In this document: in pieces, positions 44,125 through 51,825 of the stretch
How positions within the stretch are numbered: the first letter of the stretch is position 1
How the letters are laid out: each line of letters opens with the position of its first letter
NCBI RefSeq assembly: GCF_014204895.1
Contig: NZ_JACHMF010000001.1
Coordinates: 1,302,001-1,366,000 of the forward strand
DNA length: 64,000 nt
DNA from: Paractinoplanes abujensis
Lineage (GTDB): Bacteria; Actinomycetota; Actinomycetes; Mycobacteriales; Micromonosporaceae
Direction: 5' to 3'
The notes under the pieces: generated by a model
Seen by the model: the letters and a program-made list of their open reading frames with translations, nothing else
The model's database searches: none
Told to the model about the DNA's origin: nothing
Position numbers and translations under genes: made by a program

Positions 44125-44579
44125 CGAGTTCCCCACGCGTACGTCTGTTTGGCCAGCTTGAGATACATGAAGGTCTCGCAGGCGATGACGCCCTGGACCG
44201 ACCGGACCTTCTCGTTGAGCAGGTCGAGCAGGTGCTCGTCGTCGGTGCAGACCAGCTCGACCAGCAGGTCGAAGCCGCCGGCGCAGATCACCACGTAGTC
44301 GACTTCGGGGATCGCGGCGATCTCGTCGGCGATGGCGCGCAGGTCGCCGTTCACCTTGAGGCCGACCATCGCCTGCCGCGCGAAGCCGAGCGTGAGCGGG
44401 TCGGTCACCGCCACGATCTGCATCAGGTCGCCGTCGAGCAGGCGCTGCACCCGCTGCCGGACCGCCGCCTCGGAGAGGCCGATCGTCTTCGCCAGTGTCG
44501 CGTAGGACATCCGCCCGTCGCGCTGCAGGTGCTCGATGATCTGCTTGTTGATGTCGTCGAGTGCCACGTCCGCCGTCAC
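44121..44579 (-). CDS. Lrp/AsnC-family transcriptional regulator
   Basis: A 152-residue regulator from the GTG at 44579. The helix-turn-helix domain covers about 8-60 (LDDINKQIIEHLQRDGRMSYATLAKTIGLSEAAVRQRVQRLL). The RAM ligand domain follows (RQAMVGLKVNGDLRAIADEIAAIPEVDYVVICAGGFDLLVELVCTDDEHLLDLL). An upstream ATG near 44684 would add ~35 residues, but their codon third positions are far less GC-rich than the rest, so that stretch is probably promoter. It is divergent from the saccharopine-dehydrogenase-like gene and co-transcribed with the FAD oxidoreductase; it probably controls both arms in response to an amino acid. Confidence 0.9.
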   Translation of the reverse strand: MTADVALDDINKQIIEHLQRDGRMSYATLAKTIGLSEAAVRQRVQRLLDGDLMQIVAVTDPLTLGFARQAMVGLKVNGDLRAIADEIAAIPEVDYVVICAGGFDLLVELVCTDDEHLLDLLNEKVRSVQGVIACETFMYLKLAKQTYAWGTR

Positions 44580-44795
44580 GCCGCGATTCTTCCCGCCGGG
44601 CAGGTCGACGGCAATCGAATCACTCGTCCGGTTTGCGGCCGTCGATGGAATCCGCACCGGAACGTCCCCCTCACTGTCTGCCATCACCTGCGTTTATCGC
44701 AGAGTTGATCGCTCTTGACAAGTTTTTCAGTGGCGTCAAGGCTCGTGGCGCACGGTTTCAGTGCCGGAACCCCTCGGAACGAAAGGTCCACCCCC
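44580..44795. promoter_or_regulatory. Divergent promoter region of the lrp and saccharopine-dehydrogenase-like genes
   Basis: A 216-bp interval with lower GC than its neighbours. The AT-rich part (about 44690-44745, including TTGACA at 44715) is the likely promoter core for the rightward gene. No clean palindrome was found. Confidence 0.5.
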
Positions 44796-46001
44796 ATGCG
44801 CATCCTCGCCGTCGGAGCGGGCGGTGTCGGATCCGCCGCCGCGCTGATCGCGGCCCGCCGCGACTTCTTCGACCTGTTCGTCGTGGCCGACTACGATCTC
44901 GGCCGCGCTGAGAAGGCGGCCGGCTTGACGAACGACGCCCGATTCGTCCCCGCGAAGATCGACGCGTCCAGTGCGGAAGCGGTCGCCGCACTCTGCCGCG
45001 AACACGAGATCACCCACGTCTTCAACGCCGTCGACCCGCGCTTCGTCATGCCGGTCTTCGACGGTGCCGCGGCCGCCGGGGCGCACTACCTCGACATGGC
45101 GATGTCGCTGTCGAAACCGCACCCCGTTTCCCCGTACGAGCAAACCGGGGTGAAACTGGGTGACGACCAGTTCGCGGCGGCCGGATCATGGGCGGCCGCG
45201 AACCGGTTGGCGCTGGTCGGCATCGGAGTGGAGCCCGGCCTGTCGGACATCTTCGCGAAGTACGCCGCCGAGCACCTGTTCACCGAGATCGACGAGATCG
45301 GTGTGCGGGACGGGGCGAACCTGGTCGTCGAGGGTTACGACTTCGCACCGTCGTTCTCGGTGTGGACGACCATCGAGGAGTGCCTGAACCCGCCGGTCAT
45401 CTACGAGCGCGACCGCGGCTGGTACACGACCGAGCCGTTCGCCGAGCCCGAAGTGTTCGACTTCCCCGGCGGCATCGGGCCGGTCGAGTGCGTGCACGTC
45501 GAGCACGAGGAGGTGCTGCTGATCCCGCGCTGGGTCGAGGCCCGCAAGGTCACCTTCAAGTACGGGCTGGGCACCGAGTTCATCGATGTGCTCAAGACGC
45601 TGCGCAAGCTGGGTCTGGACAAGACGGATCCGGTACGGGTCAAGGGTGTCGACGTCTCCCCGCGGGACGTCGTCGCGGCCGCGCTGCCCGACCCGGCCTC
45701 GCTGGGCGACCGGATGACGGGCAAGACCTGCGCCGGTACGTGGGTGACGGGCACCGGCAAGGACGGCCGGCCGCGCGAGGTGTACCTGTATCACCTGGTC
45801 GACAACGAGTGGTCGATGCGCGAGTACGGCGCCCAGGCCGTCGTGTGGCAGACCGCGGTCAACCCGGTCGTCGCCCTCGAACTGCTCGCCGACGGCACGT
45901 GGACCGGCGTGGGCGTCCTGGGCCCGGAGGCCTTCGACCCCGTGCCCTTTTTGGACAAGCTGGTCGAGTACGGCTCGCCCTGGGACCTGCAGGAGCGATA
46001 G
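44796..46001 (+). CDS. Saccharopine dehydrogenase / carboxynorspermidine-synthase-like oxidoreductase
   Basis: A 401-residue NAD(P)-dependent protein from the ATG at 44796 (GAAAGG upstream). The Rossmann motif is RILAVGAGGVGSAAALIAARRDFF at the N-terminus. Saccharopine-family signatures follow: FNAVDPRFVMPVFDGAAAAGAHYLDMAMS, GIGVEPGLSDIFAKYAAEHLF and EECLNPPVIYE. Family members join or split an amino acid and a carbonyl (lysine with 2-oxoglutarate, or diaminopropane with aspartate semialdehyde). Placement among amine-catabolic genes suggests a lysine or polyamine derivative; the exact reaction is not decidable. Confidence 0.88.
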   Translation: MRILAVGAGGVGSAAALIAARRDFFDLFVVADYDLGRAEKAAGLTNDARFVPAKIDASSAEAVAALCREHEITHVFNAVDPRFVMPVFDGAAAAGAHYLDMAMSLSKPHPVSPYEQTGVKLGDDQFAAAGSWAAANRLALVGIGVEPGLSDIFAKYAAEHLFTEIDEIGVRDGANLVVEGYDFAPSFSVWTTIEECLNPPVIYERDRGWYTTEPFAEPEVFDFPGGIGPVECVHVEHEEVLLIPRWVEARKVTFKYGLGTEFIDVLKTLRKLGLDKTDPVRVKGVDVSPRDVVAAALPDPASLGDRMTGKTCAGTWVTGTGKDGRPREVYLYHLVDNEWSMREYGAQAVVWQTAVNPVVALELLADGTWTGVGVLGPEAFDPVPFLDKLVEYGSPWDLQER

Positions 46002-46008
46002 GGGAAGC

Positions 46009-46030
46009 GGGGCCGCCCGCCAGCGGCCCC
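46009..46030. terminator. Hairpin between convergent genes
   Basis: Perfect 8-bp stem GGGGCCGC/GCGGCCCC with a 6-base loop, 8 bp after the saccharopine-dehydrogenase-like stop and 9 bp before the convergent dehydrogenase stop. It can terminate in both directions. Confidence 0.7.
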
Positions 46031-46038
46031 ACGCCTGT

Positions 46039-47469
46039 CTACAGAGCGTGCATCACGTGCTTGATGCGGGTGTAGTCCTCCAGGCCGTACACGGAGAGGT
46101 CCTTGCCGTGGCCGGAGTGCTTGAAGCCGCCGTGCGGCATCTCGGCCACCAGCGGGATGTGGCAGTTGACCCACACGCAGCCGAAGTCGAGGCGCTGGGT
46201 CATCCGCATCGCGCGGGCGTGGTCCTTGGTCCAGACCGACGAGGCCAGGCCGTACTCGACGCCGTTGGCCCAGGCCACCGCCTCGTCCTCGTCGCTGAAC
46301 TGCTGGACCGTGATGACCGGCCCGAAGATCTCGTCCTGCACCGCCTCGTCCGTCTGCTTGAGACCGGAGACGACCGTGGGCGCGTAGTAGAAGCCGCGGT
46401 CACCCACCCGCACACCGCCCGCGTCGAGCGCCGCGTGGTCGGGCAGCCGGTCGACGAAACCGGAGACCCGCTCGAACTGGCGGCTGTTGTTGAGCGGGCC
46501 GAACAGCACGTCCTCGTCGTCGGCGGCGCCGGTCTTGGTGTTCTTGGCCTGCTCGGCCAGCGCGGCCACGAAGTCGCTGTAGACCCGGGGCGAGGCCAGC
46601 ACGCGGGTGGCCGCGGTGCAGTCCTGGCCGGCGTTGAAGTAGCCGCCCACGGCGATCGCCTCGGCCGCGGCCGCGATGTCGGCGTCGTCGAAGACCACGA
46701 CCGGGGCCTTGCCGCCCAGCTCCAGGTGGGTGCGCTTGAGGTCGGCGGAGGCGGCCGACGCGACCTCCATGCCCGCCCGGACCGAGCCGGTGATCGACAC
46801 CATCTGCGGCGTCTTGTGGGTGACCAGCGCGCGGCCGGTGTCGCGGTCGCCGACGACGACGTTGAGCACGCCCGGCGGCAGGAACTCGGCGGCGATCTCG
46901 GCCAGCATGACCGTGGTGACGGGGGTGGTGTCGGACGGCTTGAGCACGACCGTGTTGCCGGCCGCGATCGCCGGCGCGAGCTTCCACACAGCCATCATCA
47001 GCGGGTAGTTCCACGGCGTGACCTGCGCGCACACGCCGACCGGCTCGCGCCGCACGTAGCTCTCGAAGCCCTGCAGGTATTGCCCGGCCGAACGGCCCTC
47101 GAGCAGCCGGGCGGCGCCCGCGAAGAACCGGATCTGGTCGACCGCCGGGGGCAGCTCCTCGCTCGCGGTCAGGCCCAGCGGCTTGCCCGTGTTCTGCGAC
47201 TCCGCCTTGACCAGCTCGCCGGCCCGCGCCTCGATGGCGTCGGCGAACTTGAGCAGGGCCTGCTGCCGCTCGCTGGGGGTGGTGTTGCGCCACTTCTCGA
47301 ACGCGGCCGAGGCGGCGCCCATCGCCTTGTCGACGTCGGCCTCGCCGGACACCGGGGCCGACGCGAACACCTCGCCGGTGGCCGGGTCGATCAGGTCCTC
47401 GTAGCGGCCGTCGGCGGGCGCGGCCGACTCGCCACCGATGAAGTTGTGCAGCACGGTCTTCGCGGTCAC
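46039..47469 (-). CDS. Gamma-aminobutyraldehyde dehydrogenase (PatD-like), copy 2
   Basis: A 476-residue aldehyde dehydrogenase closely similar to the one at 20510-21946 along its length. Glu250 in HLELGGKAPV and Cys284 in NAGQDCTAATR are the catalytic pair; the end EMPHGGFKHSGHGKDLSVYGLEDYTRIKHVM matches the aminobutyraldehyde group. The GTG at 47469 is used. It lies behind the second FAD oxidoreductase/Lrp set, so the two PatD-like enzymes probably serve different amines or conditions. Confidence 0.93.
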   Translation of the reverse strand: MTAKTVLHNFIGGESAAPADGRYEDLIDPATGEVFASAPVSGEADVDKAMGAASAAFEKWRNTTPSERQQALLKFADAIEARAGELVKAESQNTGKPLGLTASEELPPAVDQIRFFAGAARLLEGRSAGQYLQGFESYVRREPVGVCAQVTPWNYPLMMAVWKLAPAIAAGNTVVLKPSDTTPVTTVMLAEIAAEFLPPGVLNVVVGDRDTGRALVTHKTPQMVSITGSVRAGMEVASAASADLKRTHLELGGKAPVVVFDDADIAAAAEAIAVGGYFNAGQDCTAATRVLASPRVYSDFVAALAEQAKNTKTGAADDEDVLFGPLNNSRQFERVSGFVDRLPDHAALDAGGVRVGDRGFYYAPTVVSGLKQTDEAVQDEIFGPVITVQQFSDEDEAVAWANGVEYGLASSVWTKDHARAMRMTQRLDFGCVWVNCHIPLVAEMPHGGFKHSGHGKDLSVYGLEDYTRIKHVMHAL

Positions 47470-47578
47470 GCGGTCTCCAGACGCAGGATCTCACTGTTTG
47501 GCTGCCATCCTGCCACTGATTCCGTAGCAGGCAAGAGTTCGGCCTCAGCTCCGGCGGCACCCGGCCGAACCGGAGAAA

Positions 47579-50065
47579 GTGGGGCCGACAGCGGGCGCGA
47601 CCGGTGCGGACGGCCGGCTGACCGACGCCGCCCGGCTGCAGCGGCTGCGCGGCACCGGCATGCTCGACGGCCGCACCTATCCCTCGCTCGACCGTCTGGC
47701 CCGGGCCGCCGCCCATCAGCTGCGCGCGCCGCGGGCGCTGGTGTCGCTGGTCGGTTCGGAGCGGCGCCGCGTCGTGGGGCATTCGGGTCCGCCGCCCGAG
47801 CGCACCTTCTGCCCGATCGTGGTGGACACCGACGCGCCCCTGATGATCAGTGACGCCCGCGCCGACGACCGGGTCAGCGGGCATCCGGCGCTGGAGGACG
47901 GCGTCGTCGCGTACGCGGGCTTCCCGATCCGCAGTCCCGACGGTTACCCGCTGGGCGCGTTCGGCGTGCTGGACGACCGGCCCCGCGACTGGGAACCCCG
48001 CGAGCTGCTGCTGATCGAGGACCTGGCGGGCGCGGCCGAGACCGAGATCGCCTTGCGGGCCCGGGAACGCGCACTGGCGCTGACCGCGGACCGGCTGCGC
48101 GGGATGCTGGCCAACGCCCCCGACGCGCACGTGGCGATCGACGCGTACGGGGTGGTGACCGGCTGGAACTCCGCCGCCGAGCAGCTGTTCGGATACCCCG
48201 GGAGCCAGGCCGTGGGGCGCCCGGTGGCCGACCTCATCATCCCGGAGCGGTTCGCGGCGGCCCACGCGGCGGGCCTGGCCCGGATGCACAGCGGCGGCTC
48301 CTCCACGATCATGGGCCGGCGCTTCGAGCTGGTCGCCCGCAACCGCGCCGGCGCCGAGTTCGGCGTCGAGATGAGCCTGATGCAGATCCACGGCGGCTTC
48401 CACGCGTTCCTGCACGACATCACCGACCGGCAGGCCGAGCGCCGTCAGCTCGAACACGAGCGGGCATTCCTGCAGGCCCTGCTGGACAGCCTGGACACCG
48501 GGGTCGGCGCGTGCGACGAGGACGGCCGGCTGACCCTGTTCAACCAGGCGCTGCGCGACATCCACCGGCGCGGGGTGAGCGAGGACCTGCCCGCCGAGGA
48601 CTGGTCCCGCGCCTACGACATGTACGGGCCGGACGGGCGCACGCCGTTGCGCACCGACGAGATCCCGCTGATCAAGGCGCACGCGGGGGAGCGGGTGGAC
48701 GGGGCCGAGATGGTGATCGCGCCGCCGGGCGGGCCGGCTCGCCGTTTCCACGCCAACGCGCGCCCGCTGGAGACCCCGGACGGCCGCCGGCTGGGCGCCG
48801 TGGTGGCCATGCACGACATCACCGAGCAGCGCCGCCTGGAGACGTTCCGCGAGCTGCGGCTGGCCGTCGCGCGCGGGCTGGCCGACTCGCACAGCGCGGG
48901 CGAGGCCGCCGACCGTACGGTGGCCGCGGTCGGCGCCGGGCTGGGCTGGGCCCTGGGCGAGTTCTGGCAGGCCGACGACCTGTCCGGCACGATCGTGCGG
49001 GTCGGCAACTGGGCCGCGCCCGGCCACGGCGTCAAGGACCGGCCCCCGCTGGTGCGGCGCGGCGTCGGGATCGCCGGGCGGGTCTGGGAGAGCGGCGGCG
49101 AGCTGTGGATCCCCGAGGTGCTCGACGACCCCCGGACGGTGCTCAAAGCGGCCCAGGTGCGGGCGGCCGGGCTGCACAGTGCGATCGGCGTGCCCGTGCG
49201 GTCGGACCAGAGGATTCTCGGCGTGCTGCTGTTCTTCACGGCCGTGCCGCTGGAACCCGACCCGGAGATCCTCGACCTGCTCGACGGCGTGTGCGCGCAC
49301 CTGGGCCGGCACATGGAACGCCGCCGGGCCGAGGAGCTGGCCCTGAGCCTGGCCGCCACCCAGGCCCGGCTGGCCGCCAACCGCGAGGAGATGGTCGGCA
49401 TGGTCAGCCACGAGCTGCGCAACCCGCTCGGGGCGATCCGCAGCTACAGCGAGACCCTGCTCGACGACCCCCACCTCAGCGACGAGCAGCGGCACCTGGC
49501 CGAGGTGATCGACCGGCGCTCGGCGCACATGCAGCACCTCGTGGACGACCTGCTCGACCTGGCCCGGCTCGAGGCGGGCCAGCTGCACATCGACCCGCAG
49601 CCGATCTCCGCGGCCCGGCTGGTGCGCGAGGCGGTGCAGGCGCAGCAGCCCGCGGCCGCCGCCAAAGGTCTGACGCTGACGATGGAGGTGCCGCGCCACC
49701 TGCCCGTGCACGCCGACCCCGTACGGCTGCGGCAGGTCCTCGACAACCTGGTGACCAACGCGGTCAAGTACACGCCCGGCGGCGGCACGGTCGCGGTCAC
49801 CGCGCACCTGACCGCGGGCGAGGAGGGCGACGCGGTCATCGAGGTCGCCGACACCGGCATCGGGGTGCCCCCCGACGAGTACGACCGCCTGTTCGACCGC
49901 TTCTTCCGGGCCAGCAACGCCGTGCGCAACGGCACCAAGGGCACCGGGCTCGGCCTGGCCATCACCAAGGCCATCGTCGACGCCCACGGGGGCTCAGTGT
50001 CGGCCGCTCCCGTCCCCGCCGGCGGGAGCGTCTTCGCCGTCACCCTGCCCGTCGCCGCCGACTGA
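47579..50065 (+). CDS. Soluble GAF/PAS sensor histidine kinase
   Basis: An 828-residue kinase without membrane helices. Order: GAF (about 30-155), PAS (about 175-285, ANAPDAHVAIDAYGVVTGWNSAAEQLFGY), a second PAS (about 300-425), GAF (about 435-580), HisKA with His611 in MVSHELRNPLGAIRSYSE, and HATPase_c (about 700-825; DNLVTNAVKYTPGGG, ADTGIGVPP, GTGLGLAIT). Multiple cytosolic sensor modules suggest redox, light or small-ligand input. No response regulator gene is adjacent. GTG start with GGAG close upstream. The 3' end overlaps a small antisense gene by 72 bp. Confidence 0.93.
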   Translation: MGPTAGATGADGRLTDAARLQRLRGTGMLDGRTYPSLDRLARAAAHQLRAPRALVSLVGSERRRVVGHSGPPPERTFCPIVVDTDAPLMISDARADDRVSGHPALEDGVVAYAGFPIRSPDGYPLGAFGVLDDRPRDWEPRELLLIEDLAGAAETEIALRARERALALTADRLRGMLANAPDAHVAIDAYGVVTGWNSAAEQLFGYPGSQAVGRPVADLIIPERFAAAHAAGLARMHSGGSSTIMGRRFELVARNRAGAEFGVEMSLMQIHGGFHAFLHDITDRQAERRQLEHERAFLQALLDSLDTGVGACDEDGRLTLFNQALRDIHRRGVSEDLPAEDWSRAYDMYGPDGRTPLRTDEIPLIKAHAGERVDGAEMVIAPPGGPARRFHANARPLETPDGRRLGAVVAMHDITEQRRLETFRELRLAVARGLADSHSAGEAADRTVAAVGAGLGWALGEFWQADDLSGTIVRVGNWAAPGHGVKDRPPLVRRGVGIAGRVWESGGELWIPEVLDDPRTVLKAAQVRAAGLHSAIGVPVRSDQRILGVLLFFTAVPLEPDPEILDLLDGVCAHLGRHMERRRAEELALSLAATQARLAANREEMVGMVSHELRNPLGAIRSYSETLLDDPHLSDEQRHLAEVIDRRSAHMQHLVDDLLDLARLEAGQLHIDPQPISAARLVREAVQAQQPAAAAKGLTLTMEVPRHLPVHADPVRLRQVLDNLVTNAVKYTPGGGTVAVTAHLTAGEEGDAVIEVADTGIGVPPDEYDRLFDRFFRASNAVRNGTKGTGLGLAITKAIVDAHGGSVSAAPVPAGGSVFAVTLPVAAD

Positions 50066-50218
50066 CTTCTTGGTGGCGGCGCCGAAAGAGATCGCGAATG
50101 CCGTCCCGATCGAGATCCCGAAGATCAGCCCCACGATCGCCCCGTCGAACATGAGCAGGCCGATCGCGCAGCCGACGGCCAAACCGGCGCCCCAGGCCCA
50201 AGCCGGGATACCCCACAT
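49994..50218 (-). CDS. Small two-helix membrane protein
   Basis: A 74-residue protein. Two hydrophobic helices lie at about 5-21 (PAWAWGAGLAVGCAIGL) and 24-46 (FDGAIVGLIFGISIGTAFAISFG), with a Gly/Asp-rich charged tail. The ATG at 50218 has a good GGAG site. Its last 24 codons overlap the histidine-kinase 3' end on the other strand. No known function; glycine-rich helices may oligomerise. Confidence 0.65.
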   Translation of the reverse strand: MWGIPAWAWGAGLAVGCAIGLLMFDGAIVGLIFGISIGTAFAISFGAATKKSVGGDGQGDGEDAPAGGDGSGRH

Positions 50219-50327
50219 GTCACTCCACTACCCGGGAGCACCGCGGGATAAGCGTTTCGCGACGAACAGGGTCGTCCGGCGGCAATGATCGTTAAGAGTT
50301 CCGACATCACATGAGGGGGACAGGAAC

Positions 50328-50873
50328 ATGCGGGCGCTGGTGCGGGTCGTCATCGCTGGGGCGGTCGTGGCCGCCGGACTCGCGACGGGCGGGCCCGCGA
50401 ACGCGGCGGTGACGTACGACCCGGAGACCAAGAAGGGCTACGTCGCGAAGACCGACCTGCTCAAGGCCTTCGGCTGGACCGAGGCGACGCTCAACGCCAA
50501 GGCGGCCGGGATCGTCTTCAACCACGACTTCTGGACCGACGACACCTACACGGTGACCTGCGGCAAACGGACGTTCGCGCTGGTGCACCACCGCGAGTTC
50601 GGCCGCTACGAGCTGTTCGACGCGGCGATCACCGGCAAACGGGCCCGCGGCGCCCAGGGGTACGCGGCCACGGTGACCGGCTTCTGGGTGACCGGCCCCC
50701 GCTTCGGCATCTCGGGCACCACCGTGGGCCCCGCGCCCGGTCAGCCGTGCCCCGACGACGCCAAGAGCAAGGTCACGAAGGCCAAGCTCACGGCGACGTC
50801 GAAGGGCTGGGCGCTGCAGGTCAGCTCGGGCGAGCTGAGCCGCCGGCTGCGAACCGGTTCGGCGCCGGCCTAG
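50328..50873 (+). CDS. Secreted hypothetical protein
   Basis: A 181-residue protein with a signal peptide (about 1-27, ending PANA). The mature part has VTYDPETKKGYVAKTDLLKAFGWTEATLNAKAAGIVFNH and two Cys (about 78 and 141). I recognise no family. The ATG follows GAGGGGGACAGG. Its stop shares a CTAG with the convergent F420-type gene. Confidence 0.85.
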   Translation: MRALVRVVIAGAVVAAGLATGGPANAAVTYDPETKKGYVAKTDLLKAFGWTEATLNAKAAGIVFNHDFWTDDTYTVTCGKRTFALVHHREFGRYELFDAAITGKRARGAQGYAATVTGFWVTGPRFGISGTTVGPAPGQPCPDDAKSKVTKAKLTATSKGWALQVSSGELSRRLRTGSAPA

Positions 50874-51739
50874 CGGAACTGCGGGACCAGCTCCTCGGCC
50901 AGGCGCAGCAGCGGGGCGTGGTCGTAGGCGACCCGCGGGACGTAGAAGATCACATAGTCCGCGCCCGCCTCGGCCACCCGCTCGACCCGGGCGATCGTGT
51001 CGGCCGTGGACTCGGTCAGGTCCAGCTCGATGGTCGTCGACTTGGTGATCGCGGCGTAGTCGCGGCCCAGGCGGTCGCAGTGCTCGCGGAGCACGCCCAG
51101 CTTGTGCCGCACGACCTCGGGGTCGCCGCCGCCCACGTTGCAGCCGTCGGCGTACTGCGCGACCAGCTTCAGCGTCACCTTCTCGCCGCCCCCGCCGAGC
51201 CAGAAGTCGGGCTTGCGCCGCGGCTGGTTGATCGGCTCGTCGATCGAGTAGTGCTTGCCCCGGAACGCGGGCCGGTCCTCGGTCCACATCTTGTGCACGA
51301 TCTCGACGGCCTCACGGAACTCGCTCATCCGCTGCGGCACGTCCTTCCACTCGTAGCCGTAGGCCTTCCACTCGTGCTCGTACCAGCCGGCGCCCAGCCC
51401 GGCGATCAGCCGGCCGTGCGACGCCACGTCGACCGTGGACGCGATCTTGGCGTACAGGGAAGGCTGGCGGTAGCCGTTGCAGCCGACCATCTGACCGATG
51501 CGGACCCGGCTGGTGTCGCGGGCCAGTGTCGACGTGGCCGTCCAGCACTCGAAGACGCTGTTCAGCGTGGGTTCGGGCACCGTGTGGAAGTGGTCGTAGA
51601 GCCAGATCGCGTCCCACGGGCCGGCGTCGGCGACCCGGGCCACCTCGGTCATCGCCTCGTACTGCTCGACCGGGTCGGCGATCTCGACCAGGTCCATCTT
51701 CCAGCCCTGCGGCACGAACACCCCGAAACGTACGCTCAT
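50870..51739 (-). CDS. F420-dependent luciferase-like oxidoreductase
   Basis: A 289-residue TIM-barrel LLM-class protein: RFGVFVPQGWKMDL, GPWDAIWLYDHFHTVPEPTLNSVFECWTATSTLA, RVRIGQMVGCNGYRQPSLYAKIASTVDVASHGRLIAGLGAGWYEHEWKAYGYEW, and LGGGGEKVTLKLVAQYADGCN. This fits the actinobacterial subgroup that uses coenzyme F420 rather than FMN; the substrate is not evident. Tail-to-tail with the secreted protein (4-bp CTAG overlap) and divergent from the FtsX-like permease pair. Confidence 0.92.
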   Translation of the reverse strand: MSVRFGVFVPQGWKMDLVEIADPVEQYEAMTEVARVADAGPWDAIWLYDHFHTVPEPTLNSVFECWTATSTLARDTSRVRIGQMVGCNGYRQPSLYAKIASTVDVASHGRLIAGLGAGWYEHEWKAYGYEWKDVPQRMSEFREAVEIVHKMWTEDRPAFRGKHYSIDEPINQPRRKPDFWLGGGGEKVTLKLVAQYADGCNVGGGDPEVVRHKLGVLREHCDRLGRDYAAITKSTTIELDLTESTADTIARVERVAEAGADYVIFYVPRVAYDHAPLLRLAEELVPQFR

Positions 51740-51825
51740 GGCCTCAACCTAATCGACGCTTGGCAAACTTCGCCCACAGGTCCAGAGTGTCGGGAGATCG
51801 CGCAGCACGGGGGAAGCAGGATCGG

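Noticed and set aside
44580..44687. Longer Lrp protein starting near 44684.
   Set aside because: The extra ~35 codons have markedly lower GC at third positions than the rest of the gene, so this is more likely promoter DNA.
46400..49987. A 1195-codon open frame on the minus strand across the dehydrogenase start and histidine kinase.
   Set aside because: It is antisense to two well-supported genes. Its Arg/Gly/His/Gln-rich composition is the usual shadow of GC-rich codon use, with no domain pattern.
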